The notes under the pieces were generated by a model, which worked only from the letters and a program-made list of their open reading frames with translations, ran no database searches and was not told where the DNA came from. DNA of 64,000 nt, from NCBI GenBank assembly GCA_020636375.1, contig JACJXZ010000002.1:186001-250000 (forward strand), written 5' to 3'. Below are positions 7,758 through 16,839 of the stretch, piece after piece. The translations under genes and the position numbers were made by a program. This stretch comes from Lewinellaceae bacterium. Lineage in GTDB: Bacteria; Bacteroidota; Bacteroidia; Chitinophagales; Saprospiraceae. Position 1 is the stretch's first letter, and each line of letters begins with the position of its first letter.

Positions 7758-10478
7758 GGCCCATATCCGGGGCGCGGCAGTGGCTTTCCTGCGGATCATC
7801 TTCAGTTTGGCCTGGCGCAGGGCGGCGGCCGGGCTTTCTCCCTTAAGCAGTTCTTTATAGAAAGGCGCCATCATCTCGGCGGTATAGCGGTCGTAGACCT
7901 TCCACAACGAGGCGACGACATTGGGAACGCCGGCATCCAGGAAGGAACGGCACAGGGAGAGGGGCCCTTCGCCCAGAGCCAGGGGGCCGATACCGCTTTC
8001 GCAACTGCTGAGCACGGCCAGTTCGGCGTTCAGCTCCAGGGCGGCAATTTCGGCGCTGTAGAGGATACCGTCCTCGGTGGCGGCGGCGTCCGGCTGGCTG
8101 AATGCGATGCCCGACAAGGCTGGGTTGGATTCATCCAGGAAGCTATGGGTAGCGAGGTGGAGGTAGCGGTACTGCCCGGCCTGTTGCCTGAAAGCCGATT
8201 CCGTAGCCTGGGCGCGGATCAGGGCCACTGCCGGCCGGCCGGCTTTTCCGAATTGTTCCAGGATATTGCCCATCTCGGTTTCAGAAAACTGCAACGGGGC
8301 GAACTGTCGGCCACCGGGCACGGCGGCGCGCAGGCTCATTTCCTGCTGATAGGCGGTGTCAAAAACAAATTCATTGCTGTTCCAGACCGTTCCGTTGCCG
8401 GCTTGCTCATCGAAAACGGGAGCGCAACCCAGCAGGCCCTCGCCGTAGTTGGGTTCAGCTTCGGCCTGAGCGTAGAGGCTGGCGGAATGATGGTACAACA
8501 CGGCAAAATCTTCGATGAGGTAGTTGTACTTCTGGTAACGGCCCTTCTCCGGCTTGTCGGCCTCGGCAGTGATCAGGGCTTCAAAAGGCATATAGCTGAG
8601 GCGGCCGTGGGGGATGAAGATCAGCTCTTCTTTATTGTCCAGCAGAGATTGCACCGGGAACAGGAGCTGGCTGTAGAGGCTGTGGCTGTAAAAGGTGAAC
8701 CGCTGGCTGTCGGCCTTCCGGATGGCGAGCAAATATCCTTCGACCGCCTGCGGCAGAGCCGGCAGGCCGAGCTTGAGGTCCAGCTTGCTGTATACGCTTA
8801 TGCCGGTGCTTTTTTCCGGTTCTTTGCGGAGGAGGGCACCCCACCCTACCCCTTCCGGTTCCGGGCGGGCCAGTTCGTTATGGAGGCGGAGGACGCGAAA
8901 ATTGTCTGCCGTCAGCGCGAAAATGAAGTAATGGGCAGCCCCCAGGAAGTAACTTACCAGGGCTTGTTTTTCCCCCAACCGTTCCTGTATCTGCTGGGCG
9001 GTGGCCCAGTCCGGGGCAAAGCGCTGCCGGTAATATTCCGGAGCCGATGAGCGAATCTGTTCCATCAGGGAGCGGTAAGCCTCCCGTTGGCGGGCCAGTT
9101 CGCGTTGCGGCCCTTCCGCGTCCGGGTTCAGGCCGAAGGCCACTTCGGCAGCCTTCAGTTCATAGCGCCGGCGGGCTTCTTCTGCCTGCAGGCCCTCCGG
9201 CAGTTGCCTCAGGGCATGCCTGCCGAGCCGGTTGAGGCGCAGCAGCAGGGCTTTGGCGCGTTCTGACAACTCGAAGGCCTGCCCGGCATTGGCCAGGTTG
9301 CCGGTAGCCTGGTACAATTGGAAGGCGGCGGTGATGCCTGCCTCGTAGACGCCGGCATAGGCTTCCATTAACAGCAGGCGGCTCGTTTCGCTGCTGAGCA
9401 GGGCCACTTCCTCTTCCAGGGCAGCGGCGGCCCGGCGGCCGGCAGCCAGCGCCTGTTCCAGGCTTTCCTGTTGTCGCCGCTTTTCGTAATCCTCCAGCAG
9501 GACAGCCGCTTTTACTTCCAGGGCCCGGGCCAGCAGGGGACGGCTGAGCACCGGGGCATCCTCCCCGGGGTTGCCTCCAGGCCAGCGGCCGGCAAAGCCC
9601 GGGCAGAGCTGCCGAAGGGCCTCCTGCGCCATCTCCCCGCCTTCTGCCAGATTCTCCCCGCCCAGCTTCAAGGCTGCCAGGTTGATCAGGCTGCGGGCCA
9701 GCTCGCGCCGGTTTGGATCCTCTGGCCCGCGGTACAACTGCACGGCCTGGCGGTAATACTTTTCCGCTTCCGGCAGGCTGCCTTCAGCTTCCGCCACCTG
9801 GCCGAGGGCATTGTAGAGCTGCCCCTTGCGCACGGAACCGCCTTCCAGTTCCTCCTCGACAGCCAGCGCCTTTTCAAACCACTCCCGGGCCGGGCCGGAT
9901 TTTCCTTCCAGCAGGTAAGTGCGGCCGATGTGGTAATAGCCGGTGGATACGTCCGGCGAATCCCCCCCTTCTTCGATCAGCAGTACATCGAGCGACTGGC
10001 GGTAATTGCGGCGGGCCCGTTCGTATTGTTTCAGCTCGGTATAGGCATTTCCGATGTACCCCTCGATCAGGGCGGCCGTCTGCGGGTCGTCGATGAGGGG
10101 AAATTCCTGGGAGCGAAACAGGTAGTCCAGCGCCTGTTCGTACTGCCCCTGCATCAGGTAGATGGCGCCGAACCGCATGTAGTTCTTGGCGGCATCTTCG
10201 GGGACGAACTCGCGCCGCAGTTCAAGAGAGGCGGCATTTTCGGCCAGGGCGGCCTCCAGGTTGCCGAGCTGAAGGTGGTTGTAACTCTTCAGGAAGAGGG
10301 CCTCCCCCTGGTCGTACATGCGGGTGGGGTAAGCTTCCATGAACTCATCCAGCACCGCATTGGACGCCGTGTAGCGGCCGGCGGCAGAAAGCGCTTCGGC
10401 TTCGCTCAGCAACTTGTCGGGCTGCGCTCCACCGAAATAAAAACAGGTGAGCAAAAGAATAATGAGGGGGTATCTCAT
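7728..10478 (-). CDS. TPR-CHAT protein (caspase-like protease domain)
   Basis: 916 residues with a signal peptide (MRYPLIILLLTCFYFGGAQ). Residues 20-420 hold about seven tetratricopeptide repeats (for example AKNYMRFGAIYLMQGQYEQALDYLF and YYHIGRTYLLEGKSGPAREWF). Residues 430-560 are charged helices. Residues 620-916 form a CHAT domain with the caspase-type dyad: histidine in YLHLATHSF (about 778) and cysteine in AVLSSCESG (about 826), followed by GEGPLSLCRSFLDAGVPNVVASLWKV. CHAT proteases are activated through their repeat domains and cleave protein partners. It is the last gene of a sigma/anti-sigma/CHAT unit, which suggests that it senses or executes an envelope response. The signal peptide places it in the periplasm, an unusual location for a defence CHAT. 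The partner substrate is unknown. The C-terminus lies inside a tandem repeat and may vary between strains. Confidence 0.88.
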   Translation of the reverse strand: MRYPLIILLLTCFYFGGAQPDKLLSEAEALSAAGRYTASNAVLDEFMEAYPTRMYDQGEALFLKSYNHLQLGNLEAALAENAASLELRREFVPEDAAKNYMRFGAIYLMQGQYEQALDYLFRSQEFPLIDDPQTAALIEGYIGNAYTELKQYERARRNYRQSLDVLLIEEGGDSPDVSTGYYHIGRTYLLEGKSGPAREWFEKALAVEEELEGGSVRKGQLYNALGQVAEAEGSLPEAEKYYRQAVQLYRGPEDPNRRELARSLINLAALKLGGENLAEGGEMAQEALRQLCPGFAGRWPGGNPGEDAPVLSRPLLARALEVKAAVLLEDYEKRRQQESLEQALAAGRRAAAALEEEVALLSSETSRLLLMEAYAGVYEAGITAAFQLYQATGNLANAGQAFELSERAKALLLRLNRLGRHALRQLPEGLQAEEARRRYELKAAEVAFGLNPDAEGPQRELARQREAYRSLMEQIRSSAPEYYRQRFAPDWATAQQIQERLGEKQALVSYFLGAAHYFIFALTADNFRVLRLHNELARPEPEGVGWGALLRKEPEKSTGISVYSKLDLKLGLPALPQAVEGYLLAIRKADSQRFTFYSHSLYSQLLFPVQSLLDNKEELIFIPHGRLSYMPFEALITAEADKPEKGRYQKYNYLIEDFAVLYHHSASLYAQAEAEPNYGEGLLGCAPVFDEQAGNGTVWNSNEFVFDTAYQQEMSLRAAVPGGRQFAPLQFSETEMGNILEQFGKAGRPAVALIRAQATESAFRQQAGQYRYLHLATHSFLDESNPALSGIAFSQPDAAATEDGILYSAEIAALELNAELAVLSSCESGIGPLALGEGPLSLCRSFLDAGVPNVVASLWKVYDRYTAEMMAPFYKELLKGESPAAALRQAKLKMIRRKATAAPRIWAGLLLVARSS

Positions 10479-10604
10479 ACTCGTTTTTTATCTTTTCCTG
10501 AATGGGGTTTTGAGGGGGTTGGCACAAAGAAACGAAATTTTACCCGGCAATAAGGCCAGGCTGCACGAAGAGCCAAAAAAGGCTGTGCTATCCTGTCCAT
10601 CCCG

Positions 10605-11501
10605 TTAATCCTGTCTCTGATTGCCGACAAAAAATTTCCCGACATAGATCAGGTCATCCTCCGTCTCCAGTTTCCAGTAGTAGAGCCCCGGCGCCAGGCC
10701 TACCGGGCTTTCGAGGCGGCCGCCCTTTGCCGTACGGCTGAAGACCTCTTCCTCCCGGTTGTTCAGGAGGCGCAACGTCAGGGGTTGCTCCGCCTGGGCC
10801 TGCCACGAAAATACGACGCGCTGCCCAATTTCAAAATCCGCCCCGTTGGCCGGCCGGATAGCAGACAGGCCACCGCTGCGGGTAATGGCGCCTGCCAGGG
10901 GGTCCAGCGTTTCAGAAGGCGTAAAGCTGGCAGCCAGGACGGGATTTGCGTCCGTCTCCGGCGGGCCGGATGAAACTTGCGATCTTCGGTTTGCGGTTTT
11001 TGAATTTCGGCCTGCGCCGGCCCCGGCGGTATCGGGAGCCGGGGAAGGGCCCGGTTTTCCATCCTTGCTTTCCACGCTTGCCTGCGGCGGGCTCAGGGGC
11101 GACGTTCCCTCCGCGCTGCCTGCCTCTGAAGGGGGCACGGCAGCCGGCGCATGCTCCTCCCCTGGCGAAGGCTGTTCCCGTTCCCGCTGCTGCTGCAGGA
11201 ACAGGAAAAAGGCCAGCACAGCCATCAGCAGGAGCAGCAACGGGCGGAACCACATTTTCAGGGTGGCGGCCGGCGTGGGTTCCCCGGCCAGTTCCAGTAC
11301 CGGGTGCGGCCCAAGGCCGCTGTAATCCTCATCGGCGACCAGGGCGTAGAGGGCCATGGCTTGTTCCTGGCAGGAAGCGCACTGCTCCAGGTGCCCGCGC
11401 AATTCTTCCGGCAGCTGATCCTGCCGGCCCAGCTTCAGGGCATCGGCGCAGAGCGACAGCCCTTCGTCGGTGAGATGGCCTTGGTGATCGAAGTAGGACA
11501 T
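10605..11501 (-). CDS. Membrane zinc-finger anti-sigma-like protein
   Basis: 298 residues. The N-terminal 50 residues contain an anti-sigma zinc-finger pattern, RGHLEQCASCQEQA (H-x3-C-x2-C). One membrane segment follows at about 82-102 (MWFRPLLLLLMAVLAFFLFLQ). Next is a proline/serine-rich linker, and the last 90 residues form a beta-rich domain (FEIGQRVVFSWQAQAEQPLTLRLLNN, GLYYWKLETEDDLIYVGKFFVG). The topology is cytoplasmic zinc finger, membrane anchor and periplasmic sensor. It lies between the sigma gene (upstream) and the CHAT gene (downstream), all in one direction, so it should hold the sigma factor and release it on an envelope signal. This is inference from order and motif. Confidence 0.75.
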   Translation of the reverse strand: MSYFDHQGHLTDEGLSLCADALKLGRQDQLPEELRGHLEQCASCQEQAMALYALVADEDYSGLGPHPVLELAGEPTPAATLKMWFRPLLLLLMAVLAFFLFLQQQREREQPSPGEEHAPAAVPPSEAGSAEGTSPLSPPQASVESKDGKPGPSPAPDTAGAGAGRNSKTANRRSQVSSGPPETDANPVLAASFTPSETLDPLAGAITRSGGLSAIRPANGADFEIGQRVVFSWQAQAEQPLTLRLLNNREEEVFSRTAKGGRLESPVGLAPGLYYWKLETEDDLIYVGKFFVGNQRQD

Positions 11502-11676
11502 ATTTTAAATGATAGTTTCTGCTGATGAATATGCTTTTTAGCGGTGAAAGTGGACTGTGGGAGACGGATTTTAACATTTAAGAACATCGGGGCCCGGAGT
11601 TGCTGGTTGCACGGCCCGGAGGCTCCGGCGAATAACCAACCACCGAAATGCCCCGGCCGGGGGACTGCCCCTTCCC

Positions 11677-12507
11677 CTACCCTTCCGGTGCCTCCTCTGC
11701 GTCAAAATAAAACCGAAGCAACGTCTTGAAAGTATCCCGGTTATAGGAAGACAAGGGCGGGTTGCCGTTCAGCCGGTCGACGAAGTAGTCCGCTTGTTGC
11801 TGTACCCATCGGCGCAGGGAGTCGGCCTCGGAGTTTTTGCCTTCGAGCAGGTTGAACAGCCCGTTGGCCAGTTCGAAAGACTCCTTTTCGGCCAGGTCCG
11901 GCCGGTTTCCCCGTTCTTGCAGGCGGGCGACGGCATCTCTGGTTTTGGGCCCGTCGAAGAATTGCCAGTCGGCCTTCCGGACGGGGCAGCGGCACCACAA
12001 TTTGAAGCACAGCCGCAGTTTGTAGGATTGCCGGTGGCCGCGGAGCAAAGCTTCCAGGCGGCGGAACTCGTCGCGGATGGCCAGGTCTTCGAAAGCGGAC
12101 CGCTGGCGGGCGGCCTCTTCCCGGAGGTGCTCGGCGGAGAACACCTGCGGCTGCCGCTGCCGGCGGCGGGCGGTCTCCAGGCAGCAATTGTAAACCACTT
12201 TGGAAAAATAGGTGCGCAGGTAGACGCTGCCGTTAAACTGTTCCTGCATTTTTGCCAATTTCCGTTCCAGCAGTTCCACGTTCACTTCCTGCACCAGCTC
12301 CATTTTTTCCTCCGGGCGGAAAAAGCCCCGGCTGATGAAACGAGCCGCCGTGGCTTCGATGATAAACTGATAATGGGCCAGGAGCTTCTCCGGCTCCTGG
12401 CGCAGCCACGCTGTTTCCCGGGTGTTCTGGTCCTCGCTCACGATCCGTTCTGTTAAAAAAAGTTTAAAAGGTTTCCGGAAAATTCCATCCGGAGGGCTGG
12501 GCGCCAT
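11677..12507 (-). CDS. RNA polymerase sigma factor, sigma-70 (ECF-like)
   Basis: 276 residues from the ATG at 12507; a GTG 23 codons in is an alternative start. Residues 40-130 resemble sigma region 2 (LLAHYQFIIEATAARFISRGFFRPEEKMELVQEVNVELLERK, then VYLRTYFSKVVYNCCLETARRRQRQ, which is the DNA-melting/-10 recognition helix). The C-terminal part (EFRRLEALLRGHRQSYKLRLCFKLW) stands where region 4 should be but is diverged and longer than usual. It probably directs polymerase to the CHAT operon and its own promoter, restrained by the downstream zinc-finger protein. Divergent from ordinary ECF factors, hence moderate confidence. Confidence 0.7.
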   Translation of the reverse strand: MAPSPPDGIFRKPFKLFLTERIVSEDQNTRETAWLRQEPEKLLAHYQFIIEATAARFISRGFFRPEEKMELVQEVNVELLERKLAKMQEQFNGSVYLRTYFSKVVYNCCLETARRRQRQPQVFSAEHLREEAARQRSAFEDLAIRDEFRRLEALLRGHRQSYKLRLCFKLWCRCPVRKADWQFFDGPKTRDAVARLQERGNRPDLAEKESFELANGLFNLLEGKNSEADSLRRWVQQQADYFVDRLNGNPPLSSYNRDTFKTLLRFYFDAEEAPEG

Positions 12508-12577
12508 ATTGATGAGCGAAAGTAATTATTAATAACGAGACGGCAACTACCGTCTCCATCAAAAAGAGATCACCGAT

Positions 12578-13132
12578 ATGAACGCCAGAATCCTTTTTTC
12601 CGTTGCAGCCCTCCTGTTTACCTCCACGCTCGGCGCCCAGCAGAACCTTGTCAGGCTAGGCGCCCTGGCCCAGGGCTTCGCCAATCACGACCGGGAATAT
12701 ACCGGCATTACAGCAGGAATAGAAAGCCGGATTTCCCGGCATTTTACCCTTGGGCTGGACGTCGACTACTTCCACAGCCGGGAAGCCGTCGGCGGCCAGG
12801 CCGGGCTGGAGGACATCCGGAATGTCTGGAATGTACAGCCCGAGTTCAGGTTTTACCTGAAAGAATCCTTCCGGGGCTTCTTCCTCGGCGGGCACCTCGG
12901 CTACAACAAGTTCAACTACCGCTATGAGCAGGACGGCAATGAAGTAGCGCCTCCGCAGGACACCGGGCCGGGCAGCCTTGTCGCCACCGGGTTTACCCTG
13001 GGCTACAGCCACGCCCTGTTCGGCCGCATCAAAATGGGCTTCTTCGCCGGCGGCGATTACTTCTTCAATCCGGGGCGCTACGGCGACGGGGCCAAGTTCC
13101 GGTTCGGCATAAACCTGGGATATGGGTTTTAA
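12578..13132 (+). CDS. Outer-membrane beta-barrel protein
   Basis: 184 residues with signal peptide MNARILFSVAALLFTSTLGAQ. The mature chain alternates amphipathic strands with turns (ISRHFTLGLDVDYFHSRE, NVQPEFRFYLKESFRGFFLGGHLGYNKF, IKMGFFAGGDYFFNPGRYG) and ends in GINLGYGF with a terminal aromatic, as barrel proteins do. About eight strands fit the OmpA/OmpW-size barrel class. It is divergent from the sigma operon (71 bp between starts), so it may share regulation with it. No specific function is deducible. Confidence 0.82.
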   Translation: MNARILFSVAALLFTSTLGAQQNLVRLGALAQGFANHDREYTGITAGIESRISRHFTLGLDVDYFHSREAVGGQAGLEDIRNVWNVQPEFRFYLKESFRGFFLGGHLGYNKFNYRYEQDGNEVAPPQDTGPGSLVATGFTLGYSHALFGRIKMGFFAGGDYFFNPGRYGDGAKFRFGINLGYGF

Positions 13133-13381
13133 TAGTTTCAGGGGGATATGAGTTCATCGCCGGCGGGCTGCCGTTCGATTATTGAACAATGAGCCCCTGC
13201 ACTGGAATCGCCTCCTTGATATTTTTTTGAAAATCTGATCCTTCTATAGGGGGCTTCTCCCTTTTTCCGGTATTACAGATACACTGCCAAAGAGCAACTG
13301 CGCCAAAGCACTTAAACACTCTTTTTCACCCTGGGTGAAGCTGGAATTTTATGCCCGCTCCGCCCGCAAACACCTTATAAA

Positions 13382-13963
13382 ATGAAAACGATCCTGAGCA
13401 CGCTTTTGACGATCGCCCTTTTTGCCGGTTTCATCAGCCCGGCGGATGCCCAGTGCTGGAAAGCCCGGCAAAAAGCAGGCTATTTCGACGCCAACATCGG
13501 CATCGGGCTTCTGCCTACCTACGCCAAAGACGCGGGCCGCCCGGTGGGCGCGCCCCTCAGCGCCAGCCTCAACTACCGGCTGCAGCCAAACTTCAGCCTC
13601 GGCGCTTTTGCCGGTTTTTCCACCACCCAGGGCACCCGCGTGTTTGCCGGCAGCGAATCCTCCGCCCCCTGGCAGAACCGGACCACCGTCGCCGGCCTGC
13701 GCTTTGCCGCCCATTCCAACCCCGTCGGCAACTGGGAATTCTACGGGGGGATGGCCGCCGGCCTGCACCGCAGCCGTTTTGATATCCTGGAACCGGAAGC
13801 GCGGGAGAAGGCACACCGCCACGGCTTTGACAGCCGGCAGTCGAGATTCTACGCCACCGGTTTTCTCGGCACCCGCTATTGCCTGAGGAAAAACCTGGCT
13901 TTGTTTTCTGAAATCGGGATGGGCGATTCGCTGCTGAAGGTTGGCCTGAGCCTGCGGTTCTGA
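13382..13963 (+). CDS. Outer-membrane beta-barrel protein
   Basis: 193 residues with signal peptide MKTILSTLLTIALFAGFISPADAQ. Strand-turn repeats (ASLNYRLQPNFSLGAFAGFSTTQG, TVAGLRFAAHSNPVGNWEFYGGMAAGLHRS, RYCLRKNLALFSEIGMGDS) and the terminal LKVGLSLRF with final phenylalanine indicate a small porin-like barrel. It is in tandem with the previous barrel, but 250 bp separate them and sequence similarity is weak, so it is not a recent duplicate. Role unknown. Confidence 0.8.
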   Translation: MKTILSTLLTIALFAGFISPADAQCWKARQKAGYFDANIGIGLLPTYAKDAGRPVGAPLSASLNYRLQPNFSLGAFAGFSTTQGTRVFAGSESSAPWQNRTTVAGLRFAAHSNPVGNWEFYGGMAAGLHRSRFDILEPEAREKAHRHGFDSRQSRFYATGFLGTRYCLRKNLALFSEIGMGDSLLKVGLSLRF

Positions 13964-13985
13964 AAGTTTGGGCCGGATTTTACTT

Positions 13986-14570
13986 TCATATCAATAAATC
14001 GCTTCCGCTCACGGACAAGCCGAAAGCCCCAAAAACCCATTCATCAGCCTTCGCGTAAGTGTTTTTTTCCCGGTACGCCCCCCCATCCGGCTTTCGGTAA
14101 ACTTCGATGATGCCCTTTTTAGGGATGACGATCCAATACTCGGGGATGCCGGCCGCTGCGTATTTCTTTTTTTTGGTTGTCCGGTCGGTTTCGACAGAGT
14201 TTACAGCCACTTCAATGAGTAGCAGGATGTCTTTGGCGGTGGCCTGCCGGTCGCTGTAAAAATTTTCGCTGAAGCGGAGGATGGCGATGTCCGGCTCCGG
14301 CTCGGAGTATTCGTCAGTCCGGACTGAACCCTGGGTTCTTACCAATACTTCCTCAAATAAAACTTTGTTGAAGAAACGAGATATTTTATCGACATGCCCG
14401 TTGTGATAAGGCGTAAGCGGGCTCATCGCATATATCTCCCCATCGATCAACTCGACGCGGGGCTTGCCTTCGAAGATGCCGGCAGCACCCATGCGCTGAT
14501 AGTCTTCCGCAGAGATCAGCATCTTTTTGCGGATGCCTCGCTGGCGATATGGAGCAGGTTTTGAGGGCAT
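13986..14570 (-). CDS. Uma2 family PD-(D/E)XK nuclease-like protein
   Basis: 194 residues; a start 16 codons in (MLISAEDYQRM) is equally plausible. It has the Uma2 (DUF820) hallmarks: RVELIDGEIYAMSPLTPYHN at the N-terminus, the nuclease-type SEPEPDIAIL and LLIEVA strands, and SVETDRTTKKKKYAAAGIPEYWIV at the C-terminus. This is a restriction-endonuclease fold common in cyanobacteria and Bacteroidetes, often linked to mobile DNA. Biological role is unknown. It converges on the barrel gene, 22 bp apart. Confidence 0.88.
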   Translation of the reverse strand: MPSKPAPYRQRGIRKKMLISAEDYQRMGAAGIFEGKPRVELIDGEIYAMSPLTPYHNGHVDKISRFFNKVLFEEVLVRTQGSVRTDEYSEPEPDIAILRFSENFYSDRQATAKDILLLIEVAVNSVETDRTTKKKKYAAAGIPEYWIVIPKKGIIEVYRKPDGGAYREKNTYAKADEWVFGAFGLSVSGSDLLI

Positions 14571-14684
14571 GAGGCTTATTTTTTACCTGCGCTCCGTCCT
14601 TGCCGCAAAAATTCCCAAAGATTTAGCGTGCTCCCCGTCCACTTAGCTGGGCAAGCCCGCCTCTATCCGACCGGGAAAACTTAA

Positions 14685-14845
14685 AGCTTGTTTGGAGGTG
14701 ATCATTTGGGCTGTAAATGATCGCTTTCGGAACCTCATTTCAGCTATTTTGGGCCCCGTAGCGCTGCTATGAGTCCCAAAACGAGCTTCATGAGAAGCTC
14801 AAAATCAGTCATTTTCGCTTCCAAAGCACCACCTCCAAACAAGCT
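14685..14845. mobile_element. MITE-like element, TIR family AGCTTGTTTGGAGGTG
   Basis: A 161-bp segment bounded by a perfect 16-bp inverted repeat (AGCTTGTTTGGAGGTG at 14685-14700, complement at 14830-14845). Its interior (complement strand GGTGCTTTGGAAGCGAAAA..., then CATAGCAGCGCTACGGGG) matches the interior of 55286-55510. No target duplication is obvious. No transposase is encoded. Confidence 0.75.
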
Positions 14846-15044
14846 CTTAGCGGCCAGAAAAAGCGTCAGGTACGATACAAATTGCACAACAATTAAAGGT
14901 AACTCTTTTTTCAGGGAAAAGCAATGTCTCTGGCAGGGCACCTCCTGGGTGTCAATCCCTCCGCTTCCCTGACCTATACACTTCTTTCCCATTTTGAAAT
15001 CGCCCCGTACTTTCTCATCTTTGCCTGCAAAACAAATTATAATC

Positions 15045-15938
15045 ATGAACCCAAAACCTATTTTGCCCCTGGCGCTGGTTTTAGCCGCAGGCTGCTCTGT
15101 TTTTGCGCAGGAGGAACGCAAGAGCATCACCCCCGACGTCACCTCCATCCTCATCAACTGGTCGTGGCAGGCCGAGAACGGCGACACCACCGTCCGGGAT
15201 TTCTGCATGCTGGAGTTCGCCCTGCCGGCGGAGGCCCTGGCCGGGGCTTACGGCTTCCGCCTGGAAGGGATAGAAGTGAAGGACAACCACGGCAGGGTAT
15301 ACAACGCCAGTTCCTTCCCCGTCTCTGCCGGCGAGCAGAGCCTGCACCGGGATTACCGCCTGCTGCAGCAGGAGGAGGGCAGGGAGGCCGCCCCCCGCTT
15401 CCGGGTGCGGATCGAAGATGCGAAAAAGGATGTTGATTACTTCACCATCGCCGGCCGGCTGGACGCCGTTTTTCCCTCCCGGGACCCCAATTCCATCCGG
15501 GAATTCAGCACGCTCGACTGGCAGTCGCTCTACGAGGCGCTCCTCCCCTACGGCATCCGGCTCGTGTTTGCCGCTCAGGGCCGGAGCCTGATGGAGCAGA
15601 TGGCCAACCTGGGCAACATGAGCCCGGAAGGCCAGGAAAGCCTCAACAATTTCCTGGAAGCCTACGGCATGTACCTGGAGGAGCCTCTCTTCCCGGAAAA
15701 CACCAACTTCCTGCTGGACGACCCCGACAAGCAGGTGCTTAAAGTAGAAACCATCGGCCCGGACGGCCAGGCCATCCCCTACAAGGACCGGCGGGCCTAC
15801 AGCCAGGGAGCGCTCCACCTGCAGCAGCTGTACGACGCCCCGCTCGGCGGGCAGGAACGGGTGCGGGTTGTTGTGGCTACCGAAGAGAACAAGGTGAGCC
15901 TGCCGGTAAGGATGGAGCGGGTGGTGTTGCCGTGGTGA
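15045..15938 (+). CDS. Secreted protein of unknown function
   Basis: 297 residues from the ATG at 15045, chosen because it opens a signal sequence (MNPKPILPLALVLAAGCSVFAQ). LAAGC also fits a lipobox, so it is either secreted or a lipoprotein. The mature part is beta-rich near the start (DVTSILINWSWQAENGDTTVRDFCMLEFALP), has a helical middle (GRSLMEQMANLGNMSPEGQESLNNFLEAYGMYL) and a beta C-terminus (ERVRVVVATEENKVSLPVRMERVVLPW). A promoter-like CATCTTTGCC lies 20 bp upstream. I do not recognise the family. Confidence 0.75.
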   Translation: MNPKPILPLALVLAAGCSVFAQEERKSITPDVTSILINWSWQAENGDTTVRDFCMLEFALPAEALAGAYGFRLEGIEVKDNHGRVYNASSFPVSAGEQSLHRDYRLLQQEEGREAAPRFRVRIEDAKKDVDYFTIAGRLDAVFPSRDPNSIREFSTLDWQSLYEALLPYGIRLVFAAQGRSLMEQMANLGNMSPEGQESLNNFLEAYGMYLEEPLFPENTNFLLDDPDKQVLKVETIGPDGQAIPYKDRRAYSQGALHLQQLYDAPLGGQERVRVVVATEENKVSLPVRMERVVLPW

Positions 15939-16257
15939 GGGGGAGGTAGGTGTTAGGGCTTTAGGTTTTAGGCGGCAGGCCTTGGGGATGCAGGCTTTAG
16001 GCTCTGTAGGCCAAATTGCTCCCATCCCAAAACCCAAAACCTACCCCCCCAAAACCTGTCCCTAATGCAGGTTAGGTGTTTAGGTGGGCTTCCGGGAAGT
16101 ATAGAGGGGGAAATGGGTGGAAATACATGGAAATACATGGAAATACGTGGAAATGATCGGGAAATAGAACCCGGTTGCCGGACAGGGGTATTCGTCTAAG
16201 GATCTCGGCGTGAGCTCGGTCGAACGCTGGACAAGTGGCTGTTGCCAGTTGCTAGTG
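15939..16257. repeat. Intergenic region with tandem words
   Basis: Contains words such as TTTAGGTTTTAGGC and their partial complements (15950-16085) and a TGGAAATACA array (16112-16152: ATGGAAATACATGGAAATAC). The latter word is also found near 25945-25975. No gene seen. Confidence 0.6.
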
Positions 16258-16476
16258 CTTCACGCACCTGCAGGAAAAACCCCAGGATTTCACCCCATTG
16301 ACCCGTTCCACCCCCGTTTTAGCCGCGTCGAAAACATAACCCCAGGCATTGTCCGGGCCGTACTCCGTAGCGGTCCAGTAATAACCCCGCAGGCCGAGGT
16401 ATTCGAAGCTGCCGTCGGCATAGCGGTAGCCGCCCAGGCGGGCGGCAAAACCGGTTTTGCCCTGTTGCATCAGCAC
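16258..16476 (-). pseudogene. FISUMP-domain C-terminal remnant
   Basis: The minus strand encodes VLMQQGKTGFAARLGGYRY through SWGFSCRCVKH, the last 70 or so residues of a fibrobacter-succinogenes-major-paralogue (FISUMP) domain. The 204 bp at 16258-16461 match 17192-17395, the end of the large membrane protein, with about nine transition differences; most are silent, with V instead of T near the end and a last residue of H instead of E. It has no upstream domain and begins abruptly beside the toxin gene, so it is a truncated paralogue or duplication product. Confidence 0.85.
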
Positions 16477-16479
16477 CTT

Positions 16480-16836
16480 TTATTCGTGAATTATTATGGA
16501 ACTATTGCTTAATTCTACGAGCTTGTATTCATCTTCGAATGCCTGGCGGATCGCATCAAAATTATTTTCAAAAAGCTTTATCAATTCTTTATTTACGATA
16601 TTTCCGGTTGTGATCATTAATACTCTTTCTGGCCGTCCAAACAAAACATGTTGTTTATGAAAATCACTATCCTTGGAAACCACGATCCTCCCGCTTTTTT
16701 CGGCAACACGAATTATCTCCTGGTCATCAGTGAGATTTTTTTCCGGCAAATCCCGGGTATGAATAGCATCATGGCCACAATTTGTCAGCCAATTTTTCAG
16801 GGCCATTGGCAAATGGGCATCAACTATGAATTTCAT
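16480..16836 (-). CDS. DUF5615 PIN-like toxin
   Basis: 118 residues. MKFIVDAHLPMALKNWL gives the N-terminal aspartate of PIN-like nucleases. AIHTRDLPEKNLTDDQEIIRVAEKSGRIVVSKDSDF carries the further acidic residues (D, D, E, then KDSDF) expected for a metal-dependent RNase active site. It is the second gene of a pair, 3 bp after the DUF433 gene. The family is usually the toxin of DUF433/DUF5615 toxin-antitoxin modules. The pair is flanked by the two copies of the FISUMP end, which suggests arrival by insertion or recombination. Confidence 0.85.
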   Translation of the reverse strand: MKFIVDAHLPMALKNWLTNCGHDAIHTRDLPEKNLTDDQEIIRVAEKSGRIVVSKDSDFHKQHVLFGRPERVLMITTGNIVNKELIKLFENNFDAIRQAFEDEYKLVELSNSSIIIHE

Positions 16837-16839
16837 GCC

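Noticed and set aside
14744..15208. A 154-residue minus-strand protein
   Set aside because: Runs through the MITE-like element and the start of the next gene on the other strand.
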